Shown: positions 47,327-57,296 of the stretch, in pieces
Position numbering within the stretch: position 1 is the stretch's first letter
Layout: every line of letters starts with the position of its first letter
DNA from: Nigrospora sphaerica
Lineage: Eukaryota; Ascomycota; Sordariomycetes; Amphisphaeriales; Apiosporaceae
Direction of reading: 5' to 3'
NCBI GenBank assembly: GCA_018287875.1
Contig: JAGVVL010000002.1
Span: 7,502,001 to 7,566,000, forward strand
DNA: 64,000 nt
Position numbers and translations under genes: made by a program
The notes under the pieces: model-generated
The model's database searches: none
The model's input: the letters and a program-made list of their open reading frames with translations, nothing else
What the model was told of the DNA's origin: nothing

Positions 47327-47484
47327 TACACATACCAAGCTTCTTCTTACATTTACATCTCCGCTAGCTGCCACACCAACTACCACCCCTATACTATTCA
47401 TCTTCCCCCACTACCACAAACAGCAACTAGGATAACGGCAACACAGCCTCGTCAAGGGCGTGTTGCCCTGTTGCTTCGCCCAAC

Positions 47485-50421
47485 ATGTTGTCGAACCCGT
47501 TGCAGCGGTTCTCCCCTTACCACTCACTCCCATCCAACACACTCCTATCCAACGGGCATGTTCCTGCTGGGCACATGCACAACTCTGGGCTAGATGCCTT
47601 TAGCCACGGCTCTCAATACTCGCTTCAACACCTGCAACAACATGTGGGCGTCCACGGGCCGCACCTCGCCCGAGCTCCCCAGCCCAAGCACCGACAGCAT
47701 CCCTACGGAGGAGGAGGACCGGGGCCCAGAGCGACGGGCGCAGCAGGTCCCATCCGAAGACGGATCAGCCGGGCGTGCGACCAGTGCAATCAGTTGAGAA
47801 CGAAGTGCGACGGGCAGCACCCTTGTGCTCACTGCATCGGTACGTTTCTCTACTCGCCCAAGCCTGTGGAGGTGGGCCACTACTAAGACGACGCAGAGTT
47901 TGGACTGGGCTGCGAGTATGTCCGTGAGCGTAAGAAGAGAGGCAAGGCCTCACGAAAAGACCTCGCGCAACAAGCGGCGGCGCAGGCAGCAGCCTCGGGC
48001 AGCGGGGCGAATGCCCCGGGGTCCCCTTCTATGAGCGCTGAAGATGGTATGGAACCGAGGCCAGACAACCTGGCCGTAGCGAAGTCGGAGCCGCAGTCCA
48101 CCGCCAGCGAGAAAGGCATGAACCACCCGGGCGACGATATAGCGCAGCAAGACCACGCAGCCGGAAGTCTGGACAGCCTAGCCGAAATCAGTTCTCATCA
48201 GACTCACATAACGACGCACGGCGGTCCCATAGAACCCGAGCACATGGAGAGCCCAACGTCGTTGGACCTGAACGGCTTCGGAAACGTGCCCAGCTCTTAC
48301 GAGCGACAGGGCTTGGCGACACATATGATGGGCGGTGGCTCGCACGGCGCCTTCGGAGCCGGCCAAGCCGGTCTCTCCAACTACCCCGAAATCCCCTACG
48401 GTCTGCAGACGCAAAGCCCAACCAACTACGCGGCGAACGGGTCGGGCTTCCGCATAGGCACGAGCCCGCTGAGTGGCTATCCCATGGCTGGCGAGACGCC
48501 GCCGCCCTGGATGTCGATGCCATCGCCTCCCTCGCAGTTCCAGTCGCATGCGATTCCGCAAAACAACTACCACCAGCAGCTGCGCTACCCCGTCCTCAAC
48601 CCGCTCCTGCCCCATCTGGGGAACATCATCCCCGTTTCGCTTGCCTGCGACTTGGTCGACCTGTACTTTGCCAGCTCCTCGTCGGCCCATGCGCACCCCA
48701 TGTCCCCTTATGTTTTGGGCTTCGTGTTCCGGAAACGCTCCTTTCTCCACCCGAGCAAGCCCCGGCACTGCCAACCGGCGTTGCTGGCCAGCATGCTGTG
48801 GGCAGCGGCGCAGACGAGCGACGCACCGTTCCTCACGAGCGTGCCGTCGGCGCGGGGGAAGATTTGCCAGAAACTGTTGGAACTCACCGTCAGTCTACTC
48901 AACCCCCTGATCCACACGCCATCAGGAGACGCGTCGCCAGCCTCCAGCCCCGCCGTGGACGGGGTAGCCCTCGGCGGCCTGGGCGTGGCCATGCCGGGGT
49001 CGATGAGCCTCGACAATCTCAGCGGCGAATGTGGCGCGTTTGGCGCCGCCGGGACGCTCGACGACGTGGTGACGTATATCCACCTGGCCACGGTGGTGTC
49101 GGCAAGCGAATACAAGGGTGCCAGCCTGCGATGGTGGAACGCCGCTTGGTCGCTCGCGCGGGAGCTGAAGCTGGGCCGCGAACTGCCCCCCGGCCCGGCG
49201 CCCATGGGCCGGTCCGGCGAAGACGACAGCATCGGCGAGGCGGAGAACGAGCTGGGCAACGGCCTCAACGCCGGCGTGGTGACCGAGGAGGAGCGCGAGG
49301 AGCGCCGGCGAATCTGGTGGCTCACGTACATCGTGGACCGGCACCTGGCCCTCTGCTACAACCGACCGTTGTTCCTACTCGACATCGAATGCGAAGGCCT
49401 GTTGCAACCCATGGATGACACGGAGTGGCAGAACGGAAACTTTGGGCACACGGTAACGGACCCGGCGCTCCAGGGCGACCGCGTGCGCGGCCCGCACTTT
49501 GAGTGCACCGGGCACAGCATCTACGGCTATTTCCTGCCCCTGATGACGATCCTCGGCGAGATTGTAGACCTGCACCACGCGCGCAACCACCCGCGCTTCG
49601 GCGTGGCCTTCCGGTCCTCGCGCGAGTGGGACGAGCAGACGGCTGAGATCACGCGCCACCTCGAGGCGTACGAGCGGAGCCTGAAGAAGTTCGAGCAGCA
49701 GCATTTTCACGTCAGCTCCGAAGACAAGAACGAGCAGTCAGCGACGCTCGAGATGCCGGCCGAGCTGGACCACCTGGACTCGTCGTCGGTGCGATCGGTG
49801 CACACGAATTCGTCGCGCATGACCGAGTCGGACATCCAGACGCGCATCGTCATGTCGTACGGCACGCACGTCATGCACGTCCTTCACATCCTGCTGACGG
49901 GCAAGTGGGACCCCATCAACCTGCTCGACGACAATGACCTTTGGATCTCGTCGCAGGGCTTCCTGACGGCGACGGGCCACGCCGTGTCGGCCGCCGAGGC
50001 CATCAGCAACATCCTCGAGTTCGACCCGGGCCTCGAGTTCATGCCCTTCTTCTTCGGTATCTACCTTCTGCAGGGCTCGTTCCTGCTCCTTCTCATCGCC
50101 GACAAGCTGCAGCTTGAGGCATCGGCCAGCGTCGTTCGGGCCTGTGAGACGATCATCCGCGCCCACGAGGCCTGTGTGGTCACGCTGAGCACCGAGTACC
50201 AGGTAAGCCGCCGCCCCTTTTCCTTCCCCCCCTTTTTGGGGGTGAATTGGCCCGACGTGACTAACACGGCATGGCAGCGGAACTTCAGCAAAGTGATGCG
50301 GAGCGCGCTCGCCCAAGTGCGGGGCCGCGTGCCCGAGGATATTAACGAGCAGCACCAGCGGCGGCGGGAGCTGCTGGCGCTGTATCGTTGGACTGGGGAC
50401 GGGACGGGTCTGGCGCTTTAA
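47485..50421 (+). CDS. xlnR: Xylanolytic/cellulolytic transcriptional activator XlnR/Xyr1
   Basis: Three exons: 47485-47839, 47897-50202 and 50278-50421, 934 aa, near the length of known XlnR/Xyr1 proteins. The first intron has a textbook branch (CTACTAAG) and splits the zinc-cluster codons; the last is 75 nt with no in-frame stop. The Zn2Cys6 cluster is at about residues 98-125 ([11 protein letters not shown], then CAHCIEFGLGC), followed by the basic [16 protein letters not shown] linker. The middle contains the fungal-specific TF homology region (about 350-600) with [20 protein letters not shown]. The C-terminus [21 protein letters not shown] and [14 protein letters not shown] is diagnostic. 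It acts in the nucleus and induces xylanase, cellulase and D-xylose genes. The N-terminus [15 protein letters not shown] is the family start. Confidence 0.97.
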
Positions 50422-51604
50422 AAAAATTTCCGGGTGGGATTTTGGAATTCTCTCTCCTTGTTTTCCTGGCTGCTATTGAATTGGGGTTTGCGCTCGCTGA
50501 AGATACCTATTTGTTTACGCGGCGGCGTCTCGCGGTTCTGACGGAGGGGGCAAGGCACAAGTAAGGGGGAGAAGAAAAGCAGAGGCGAGTCCGCAGAGAC
50601 GGGCAAGTGTATGAGGAGAAGACGCTGCACACGCACGCAAGTACACACACACACTTACACACACGCAAACATACAACCCCCGGCAACGGCCCTGCAAGTG
50701 CTCGTCGTTGACAGCACACGCGGTGGTGTCGGTGGGATACATACCACGACTTTTCCCAACTTTGCTCCCGTAAATAACAGAAGGAGAGAATATATGGACT
50801 GTTTGTGTGTATTCATGACGGGGACAAGCATGGGTAACGGGGCCATGTTCCTCTTCGACCCTCAGGAACCAAACTAGTCTATTTTTCACCCTCCCACCCT
50901 TGCATGTCTTGTTTTACATGGCCCCTTGAGATACTTGACCGCTCCTTGGGCATCGACCACGATCACGCGGTTACGAGGCCGGCGGCGTCGACCCACCGGG
51001 CCTCTGACGGCGATGGAGAAAGAAAGAAACGGGTGGTGGTGGGCAGGTCAAGCAAGAAGTAATTTTCGATAGCTTTTCAGAGGGTTTGCAAGCGTGGCTA
51101 GAAGGGCTACTCTTACGCAGTTGAATGTTGTCTGTAAGAGCCCCCCCCCCTTACATTAGTTCCAGAGGATATGTAGGTAGGTCTGTTATCCCTCCTTTAT
51201 TTAGTGCGACGCATAGTGGACGTTTGGTGGATCTGTAAAGTACCTCTTCCCAATTTTTGGTACGAAAAGGCAAGTCGCCGACGTAAAAAATCGCGGAATT
51301 CCGCGGGACATATTCTGGTCTACTTACCTACCCAACTCTTCGACAAGAGGCTAATTACCTACCTGGCCGAGCAGGAGACACAAGGGGCCCCTGGGTTACG
51401 CGTCCCTCAGGACGGCGGTCCGTCGACCGCCAGATACGACCGGCGAGTGCGTGGGGGCGGGGCTGGACCTGGTCAAAGTCGTCGTGGCCCACGAGGCGCT
51501 GGTGGTGCGGGTGCCGCTGGGGCGCATCTCGGGCGGCGGGGCCGGTGCGTCCAGGCCCACCGTCCGCGGCGACGGCGGCGGCGGCGGCAGCGAGGCGGGG
51601 CGGG
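50422..51604. other. Intergenic, convergent xlnR and minus-strand membrane protein
   Basis: About 1.2 kb. It holds an ACAC-rich stretch near 50643-50680 and TAGGTAGG/CTTACCTACC words near 51172 and 51323. No gene is seen. Confidence 0.5.
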
Positions 51605-52078
51605 TTATGCTTCCCGACGCCGGGTAGTGGACGGCGCAGGGTGAAGACGACGGACGCACGACGCCGAGGCTCGACGGCGACGGATCCCGGACGGCGCCGA
51701 GGCGAGGTCGCGGCCGGCCGCTCGTCGGGGGCGAGGAGCGCGCGACGGACGCGGCCCGCGGGCTGAAGTAGGCCGGCGGCGGCGCGCCGGGGCGCCCCTT
51801 TCCGAGGTCCGGCCCCGGCCGCCGGGGTCCGGGAAAAGGAGTAAAAGGGAGCGCGGGCGGGGCACGGGGCCCGGCGGCGTGCCCGGCGGCGTCCGCGCGT
51901 GCGCGCCGCGACGCCGCTCCCGCCGGCCAAGGGCCCGGTACAGCGCGCCGGCTAGCACGACGAGGGATACGAGACCGAAGAACACGACGAGCCCGATGAC
52001 GACGTAGCTGGGCGACCTGGGCGCGACGTCGGCGGTCCTCTTGTTCCTCGTCACGAGGACGCCTTGGAATCCGGTCAT
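51605..52078 (-). CDS. Hypothetical small single-pass membrane protein
   Basis: From the ATG at 52078 a 157-aa frame begins MTGFQGVLVTRNKRTADVAP, followed by one strong membrane segment at residues 25-48 (VVIGLVVFFGLVSLVVLAG) and a basic RRERRRG stop-transfer patch. The rest is Arg/Pro/Ala-rich. I do not recognise the family. The N-terminal third looks protein-like; the tail is doubtful because the region is so GC-rich that all three minus-strand frames stay open for hundreds of bases, and an undetected intron could switch to another frame. The predicted topology is N-outside with a basic cytosolic tail, by the positive-inside rule (inference). It is in tandem with another minus-strand membrane-protein gene 605 nt upstream. 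Confidence 0.4.
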   Translation of the reverse strand: MTGFQGVLVTRNKRTADVAPRSPSYVVIGLVVFFGLVSLVVLAGALYRALGRRERRRGAHARTPPGTPPGPVPRPRSLLLLFPDPGGRGRTSERGAPARRRRPTSARGPRPSRAPRPRRAAGRDLASAPSGIRRRRASASCVRRLHPAPSTTRRREA

Positions 52079-52682
52079 CTTGGCGCAGATACACACACAC
52101 GCACAGATAGAGTGGGAGAGATGGGTCGAGTCCTATGGAAGGTTAGTGAACGTCGATGGGTATTGACGACGATTGGGGGGTTGGCGATCCGGGGGGTGAG
52201 GGGAGTTGGTCGACTTCGAAGAAAAGGACCCGCCATGATATACTAGAGGTACAAATGAAAGAATAGTCAAGAACAAAGACGTTCTCGGTTTGTTCACTGT
52301 TTACTTTTGCGGGGCGCGGGGGATGAAGGAACACAAAGAGCAAAGGCCAAATAGACAAAAAGGGCGAGGGATAGGAAATTTATATAACGAAATTGTTGTG
52401 AGACAGCACTAAGGAAGTATTATTCGCAAGTGTTTACGGAGGGTGTAAAATGGGCAAGGACCACGAGTGGTGAGTACGCCAGGTAGGTACTGCTCATGTA
52501 TACTGTGCCTGCGTTTGTAACCAGCTGAATACGACGACTACGGGACCCCCCGGGGTTTATAAGAGCACACATGTCACGAAAATTGAGACTGGGGAGGGAT
52601 TCGGCATTTCTTCATGGCAGGTTTGTAAGAGCGAAATCTATATGGAAACCAACGAAAGTGAGAAGCATGACAGAAAGACCAC
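52079..52682. other. Spacer between two minus-strand membrane-protein genes
   Basis: About 600 nt, including an A-rich stretch (about 52235-52400). It may contain a 3'-terminal exon of the upstream gene ending before 52570, because the current stop overlaps a consensus splice donor. Confidence 0.4.
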
Positions 52683-53522
52683 CTACCTCGACGGGCTCAT
52701 GGCACAGAGACCCATGAGCAGGACCGAGACGAACATGACGTAGCAAAACTCGGTCCAGAAGCCTACCAAGCACTTCGTTGCCAGGTCGTCTCGGTCGTTG
52801 CCTTGGAGAAAGCTGCCCCAATCCTTCAGGTACACCAGGGAGAAGACGGAGAGGATGAAATATGCCAGGGCTAGCAACGCCCAGAAGCCCTGGTAGATGC
52901 GGGCCTCAAGCCAAAACGGCTCTGCGTAAATGATGGCGAGCAGCAGTTGAATGTGGGAGACGAGCTTGAGGACCAGCATCACCTCGAACGTCTGTACTCG
53001 TCCGAGCTCAGCGCGCCCCAGCGGCTTAAACAGCTCGAAGTAAGGCTCCAGTGCCGTGAGAACGAAGATGAGATAATAGAGCGCCCAGATCGCAGCACAG
53101 ACGACCACAAGCACCATGATTCCGGCGGTGGTCCTATCGAGCCGGCTCCACGTGTGGAGGGACTTGTTATGCGGCGGCTGAGCGTCTGGAGAATGGCGCT
53201 CCCTCAGCTCCATGTGGCCGTCGGGGGCAGGGGCTCGCTGCTCGCTTCGTAGCTCCACGTCGTCGGAAGCGGCCGCGCGGCGACGGCGAAGGATCCACGC
53301 GCCGTCCGCCGTCAAAGCAAGCACGCCGGCGATCATAAGGGCTGCAAAAACAACAGTGTCGATGATGGCCGTGTTCGTCGAGGTGCTCGGGTTGGAGTTC
53401 AGCGACGAGTCTTCCTTGTCCGAGACCACGGCGGTCGACCGGGGCTGGATTTTGAGGAAATCGTTATCATTGGGCCACTCGGTACTAATGATGAGCCAGA
53501 CGCGCTCGGATTCCTCACCCAT
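52683..53522 (-). CDS. Uncharacterised five-TM membrane protein
   Basis: 279 aa in one exon from the ATG at 53522. Five hydrophobic segments are visible at about residues 51-73, 132-157, 180-203, 209-232 and 252-275. A charged, Arg-rich loop (about 78-130, including RRRRAAASDD) lies between the first two. The order and the YYLIFVLTAL...FELFKPLGR layout suggest an integral membrane protein of a fungal-specific family; I cannot name one, and no transporter or receptor motif stands out. The terminal stop codon (TAG) is part of GAG|GTAGGT, a strong donor sequence, and a plausible branch and a CCCCAG acceptor follow about 110 nt on, so the true C-terminus may be longer. It is divergent from nam9. 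Confidence 0.7.
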   Translation of the reverse strand: MGEESERVWLIISTEWPNDNDFLKIQPRSTAVVSDKEDSSLNSNPSTSTNTAIIDTVVFAALMIAGVLALTADGAWILRRRRAAASDDVELRSEQRAPAPDGHMELRERHSPDAQPPHNKSLHTWSRLDRTTAGIMVLVVVCAAIWALYYLIFVLTALEPYFELFKPLGRAELGRVQTFEVMLVLKLVSHIQLLLAIIYAEPFWLEARIYQGFWALLALAYFILSVFSLVYLKDWGSFLQGNDRDDLATKCLVGFWTEFCYVMFVSVLLMGLCAMSPSR

Positions 53523-54270
53523 TTCGAATTAGTTGTGGTGGGTGGGTGGTGCGAGGTTGCCGAGACGGGCGTGACGAGTAACGAATAAGATGGAAGAGCG
53601 AGTTGCGTGTAAGTCTACAGAGTTGCCGTGACAGCGAGCGAGACCTGGAAGCAGCGGGATAATACGGCGAGTATAAATATAAACGGGTTGGACCAGGGGG
53701 TCTCTAATGACCAAAGAGGACTGTTCAACCGGGCATAGATCTGGCCAACAAACATTCCCTATGTGAAGCGTGCCGTACATTGTGTGTGGCTTTGTACAAG
53801 CAAGACAGGAGCCACGGTTGGGAGGGGGAAAGTCATTGTTGCCCGGTCGCGCCGGCGACCGTCCCATTGGTCAGATGCATTTCCTCATTGTTCTGTAATT
53901 GCATTGACTTGATGAGACGGGAGTGCAAGAAAACAGGCGCATTGACGTGGCGAAGCCCAAGGTACGAACGATGTTGGACACGATGGATCATCACGGCGGG
54001 TTGTGGAGGGGATAGATGAATGCAAGGACATGGAATTGCACCCAATGGATCCGAATGTACGTTGCAGCTGGAGGGAGCGGGGCGATGAAGCCGCACTGTA
54101 CAATTAGGGCAAACCTGGCGGTGACTGCACAGTGCTAATACCCCGCCGGGACACGTGACAGGGGTTCTCGAAATTTTTGGTAGAGCGATTGCGAGAGTGG
54201 CATGGAAAGGAAGGAAACGCACCTCGTCAGCGGCCGCCAACGAGCAAGACCCCCCTCCTCCTCCCCACGA

Positions 54271-54304
<34 letters not shown>

Positions 54305-54386
54305 AAACTCGGTGACGATCACGAGGAGTCGCGATTGCCCTCCGGCCAGGGACGAGACCCAACGGTGACCAACCCAATCCGCCACG
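53523..54386. other. Divergent promoter region, membrane protein / nam9
   Basis: 864 nt. A (GACGCC)4 microsatellite at 54277-54300 lies about 90 nt before the nam9 ATG, probably in its leader. The frame before 54387 stays open but has no family similarity. Confidence 0.55.
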
Positions 54387-55840
54387 ATGCCGCGGGCTTC
54401 CACCAAGAAGCTGCACGTCCTGGGCAGGCCCAAGCTGCGCCAGTCGTGGAGCAAGTACAACCTCTACAACCTCTGGCGGCAAAAGGAGCCCTGGGTCGGC
54501 AAGAGCGACCACGAGACCTTCTTCCAGCAGAAATGGAAGGCCAAGGGCATGCTGCGCGCCTACCACGGCGAGCACATCCGCGAGCGCGACTGGGAGCGCA
54601 TGTTCAAGCGCCGCCTCATGAGCGTCACCTCCATGGACGCCGCCTACATGGCCACCCACGACGGCTCCGAGCAGGCCGCCGGCCGCGGCTCCGGCCTCAC
54701 CCTCCAGCCGCGCTGGGAGAAGCGCGTGGACACGCCCCCCGTCATCACCCCCTACATGAACATGACCTTTGCCCCCATGGAGCGCCGCCTCGACATCGCC
54801 ATCTTCCGCGCCATGTTCGCCAGCAGCACCCGCCAGGCCCGCAACTTTTGCGTCCACGGCAAGGTCAAGGTCAATGGCAAAGTGGTGAGTTGGCCCCCCT
54901 TCGGCGGCCCGGCCCCCCGCCGCCGACCGCCCGGCCTGCCCCATCCTCGCGTGCGCTGACCCCCCGACGTGCCGCCCAGATGCCCCACCCGTCGTATCGC
55001 CTCAACCCCGGCGACATGTTCCAGGTTGACCCCGACATGGTCATGTTCGCCGCCGGCCGCCCCAAGAACGCCGGCGGCAAGGAGGCCCGCAAGGCCGCCA
55101 AGGCCGGCACATACGGCACCCGCCCCAAGTCGCCCCGCCGCGCCGCCGCCGCCGAGGCCGCCGATGAGGCCGCCGCCGACGACGCCGCCGACGCCGTGGC
55201 CGGGGCTGCCGAGACCGCCGAGCAGGACCCCGAGACCACCGACGCCCCCGAGCCCGTCCCGGTCGACATGAAGCCCACGCGCGAGAACATCATGGCGCTG
55301 GTCAAGCAGGCCAAGGGCCTGCTGGCCGGCGCCCCCAAACTCCGCGTCAAGGACAAGCACCAGCTCCGCAGCTTCATCAAGCAGGCCAAACCGCTGCTCA
55401 CCAAGGCCGGCCGCCAGTCGGCCTCGCCGGCCCAGATCGTCGAGGAGCTGAACAACATGGTCAAGGAGCTCAACCTCGACGGCGAGCGCGCCAACGCCGC
55501 CGAGGCCGTGTCGGACGCCGCCCCCCGGTCCGGCGCCGTCGCCGTCCCCGAGAGCCTCGACGACCTGACGGAGACGGAGCTCCAGAGGCTCGAGAGCCTC
55601 ATCCTCGAGGAGGAGGAGAACCCGGCCGACCCCACCAAGCCCTACCACACGCCCTGGCGGCCGCGCGACTTCCTGGCCCCCTTTGCCTTCATCCCCAAGT
55701 ACCTCGAGGTCAACCAAAACGTCTGCTCCGCCATCTACCTGCGCCATCCCGTCGCCCGCCGCGGCAGCGCCGAGGTGCCCTCGCCCTTCCCCTACAACAT
55801 CCACCAGCTCGCCTTCAACTGGTACCTACGCCGGCGGTAA
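54387..55840 (+). CDS. nam9: Mitochondrial small ribosomal subunit protein uS4m (Nam9)
   Basis: Two exons, 54387-54884 and 54980-55840, 452 aa; intron 95 nt with donor GTGAGT and acceptor CCCAG, phase 0. The protein is a mitoribosomal S4, the primary 15S/12S rRNA-binding protein of the small subunit; yeast Nam9 has 486 aa. Seen: the start [21 protein letters not shown], the S4 RNA-binding core [20 protein letters not shown] and [23 protein letters not shown] (about 130-180), which the intron splits, and the family C-terminus [12 protein letters not shown]. The middle (about 205-260) is an Ala/Asp/Glu-rich insert of low complexity. An N-terminal mitochondrial presequence is not obvious, but the first 25 residues are basic and amphipathic. 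Confidence 0.94.
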
Positions 55841-57296
55841 AAGGAAGACGAAAAAAAGGGACGCAAGCCGCCGACGGCCAGCGTACAGCCGCGGGCGAGG
55901 GGACGAAAGAAGGCCGAGGCGGCCGATACCCCCGCGCACAGGGGAGAGGAGGGCGTGGATGGAGGAGTTTGGGATTTAGCCTGGTGTGCCGCCTTGGCCG
56001 CGCCTCGCACATCCCTGCTTCTACCCATCGTCGAAACTTCGGGAGCCCTAGAGTATGCCGTCTGTCCGGTACGGTAGAGACGCTCCCCATGTGTACGGAT
56101 ATGGACATGTACAATACAAAACCACAAATGTGTATGACTTAACTGACTCCACACCCGGCCCGTCTCCCACGCCTGGCCCCATGCGTTCTTCTACGGGTCT
56201 TTACCATGCATGCCGTAAGCCCCGATGGGCCCGATCATCGTTTGCTCTACCTATATGCACAATTCATACCCCTGGCGAGGCCAGCGTTGCCCTGCTCAAG
56301 TCACGGGCGCCACCAAACAGTGGATTCGGTTCGAAGAAAATCATCCTTTTGATTCAGACGACCTAGACAATAAGAACACGTCAAGCTACAGTATGAAACA
56401 AGGAAATAAGCTGTCAAAGTGTTTGTCGACGTAAGGAAAACCATAGTGCGGGCCATCGTTCGTGGCCACGTGTGTGAGTTGCGAGATGCCCAGTCCGACC
56501 GAGGGGACACGGCGAGCCGGCGAGTCCTCGGACCCCAAGCCGTCTGCCTGGCGTCAGCAGCTCCATCCACTAGAATGCAATCATCTAGTATTCGAGGAAC
56601 GCCCTGACCCATCCATCGCCTCCCATACGAACAAGCCAGGCGTGAACCTCCCTCCTTGAAATTGGGTATTGTGTCGTAAAAGTATGGAACAAGCCGTGCG
56701 AGGCGGATGTCCATCGTCGTTGGGCGGGGCAGAGTTTCCAACGACCTGGGTCGGAGCGGGTGAGCAGGCAAGACGCCATCATGTGCTGGACGACGTGGTA
56801 ATCATGCCTGTGGGTGCTTCCGCCGCAGCCGTGTTGGCACCCTCGGTCCGACCATCCCCGAGGGCTTCGAGATCCAAGGATCATATAGTGGTGCTGGGTG
56901 CGAGGAGAAGTGGCGTGGTGCAAGATTCGGAAACCAGTAGATGTCTCCGTGCTCCGTAGGTAGTCAAGAATTGCCAGGGCCATTCCCTTCCTTCGCCCCC
57001 CCCCCTGTTCTTTTTGTTTTTTGTCCGAAAGCAAGCCAGGGTTGCCCCCTACATGCCCCCTGATTGGGCTCTTTGTGACCCCCGAGGACCGCCTCGTATA
57101 GACGACCTTCCGCATCCGCCGAGGACAGCCCCCTGCCGACAGCTGTGTATTAGGAGGCTTGGTGATTAAATGAGAAGAGTCAATAGACAAAGACGAAGCG
57201 AAGAAAAGAAACGCGGCGAGTCTGGTATTGAGGTTGGGCGTGGCATGAGTCGTAGAGAAGAAGCGCAGAGAGGAGTCGTGGGGTTTCGTGACTGGT
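55841..57296. other. Intergenic between convergent nam9 and septin genes
   Basis: About 1.46 kb containing the two 3' regions. Nothing in it is recognisable as a gene. Confidence 0.5.

Larger units (their letters stand above)
37835..47484. other. 9.6-kb spacer upstream of xlnR
   Basis: I find no gene with recognisable homology or coherent intron structure in this interval, the largest of the window. Short open frames occur on both strands but look like random GC-rich frames. Content that can be named: an 8-bp tandem triplicate at 44268-44291, TAGGTACC-type motifs near 43390-43560 and 44495, a 21-C tract at 46950-46970, and, near xlnR, a GGCTAA word at 47321. The part after about 46900 is probably promoter and 5' leader of xlnR. 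Confidence 0.45.

Noticed and set aside
54752..55804. 350-codon open frame antisense to nam9
   Set aside because: Composition (Gly/Leu/Val) is that of a complementary shadow; the sense strand encodes a recognised S4 protein.
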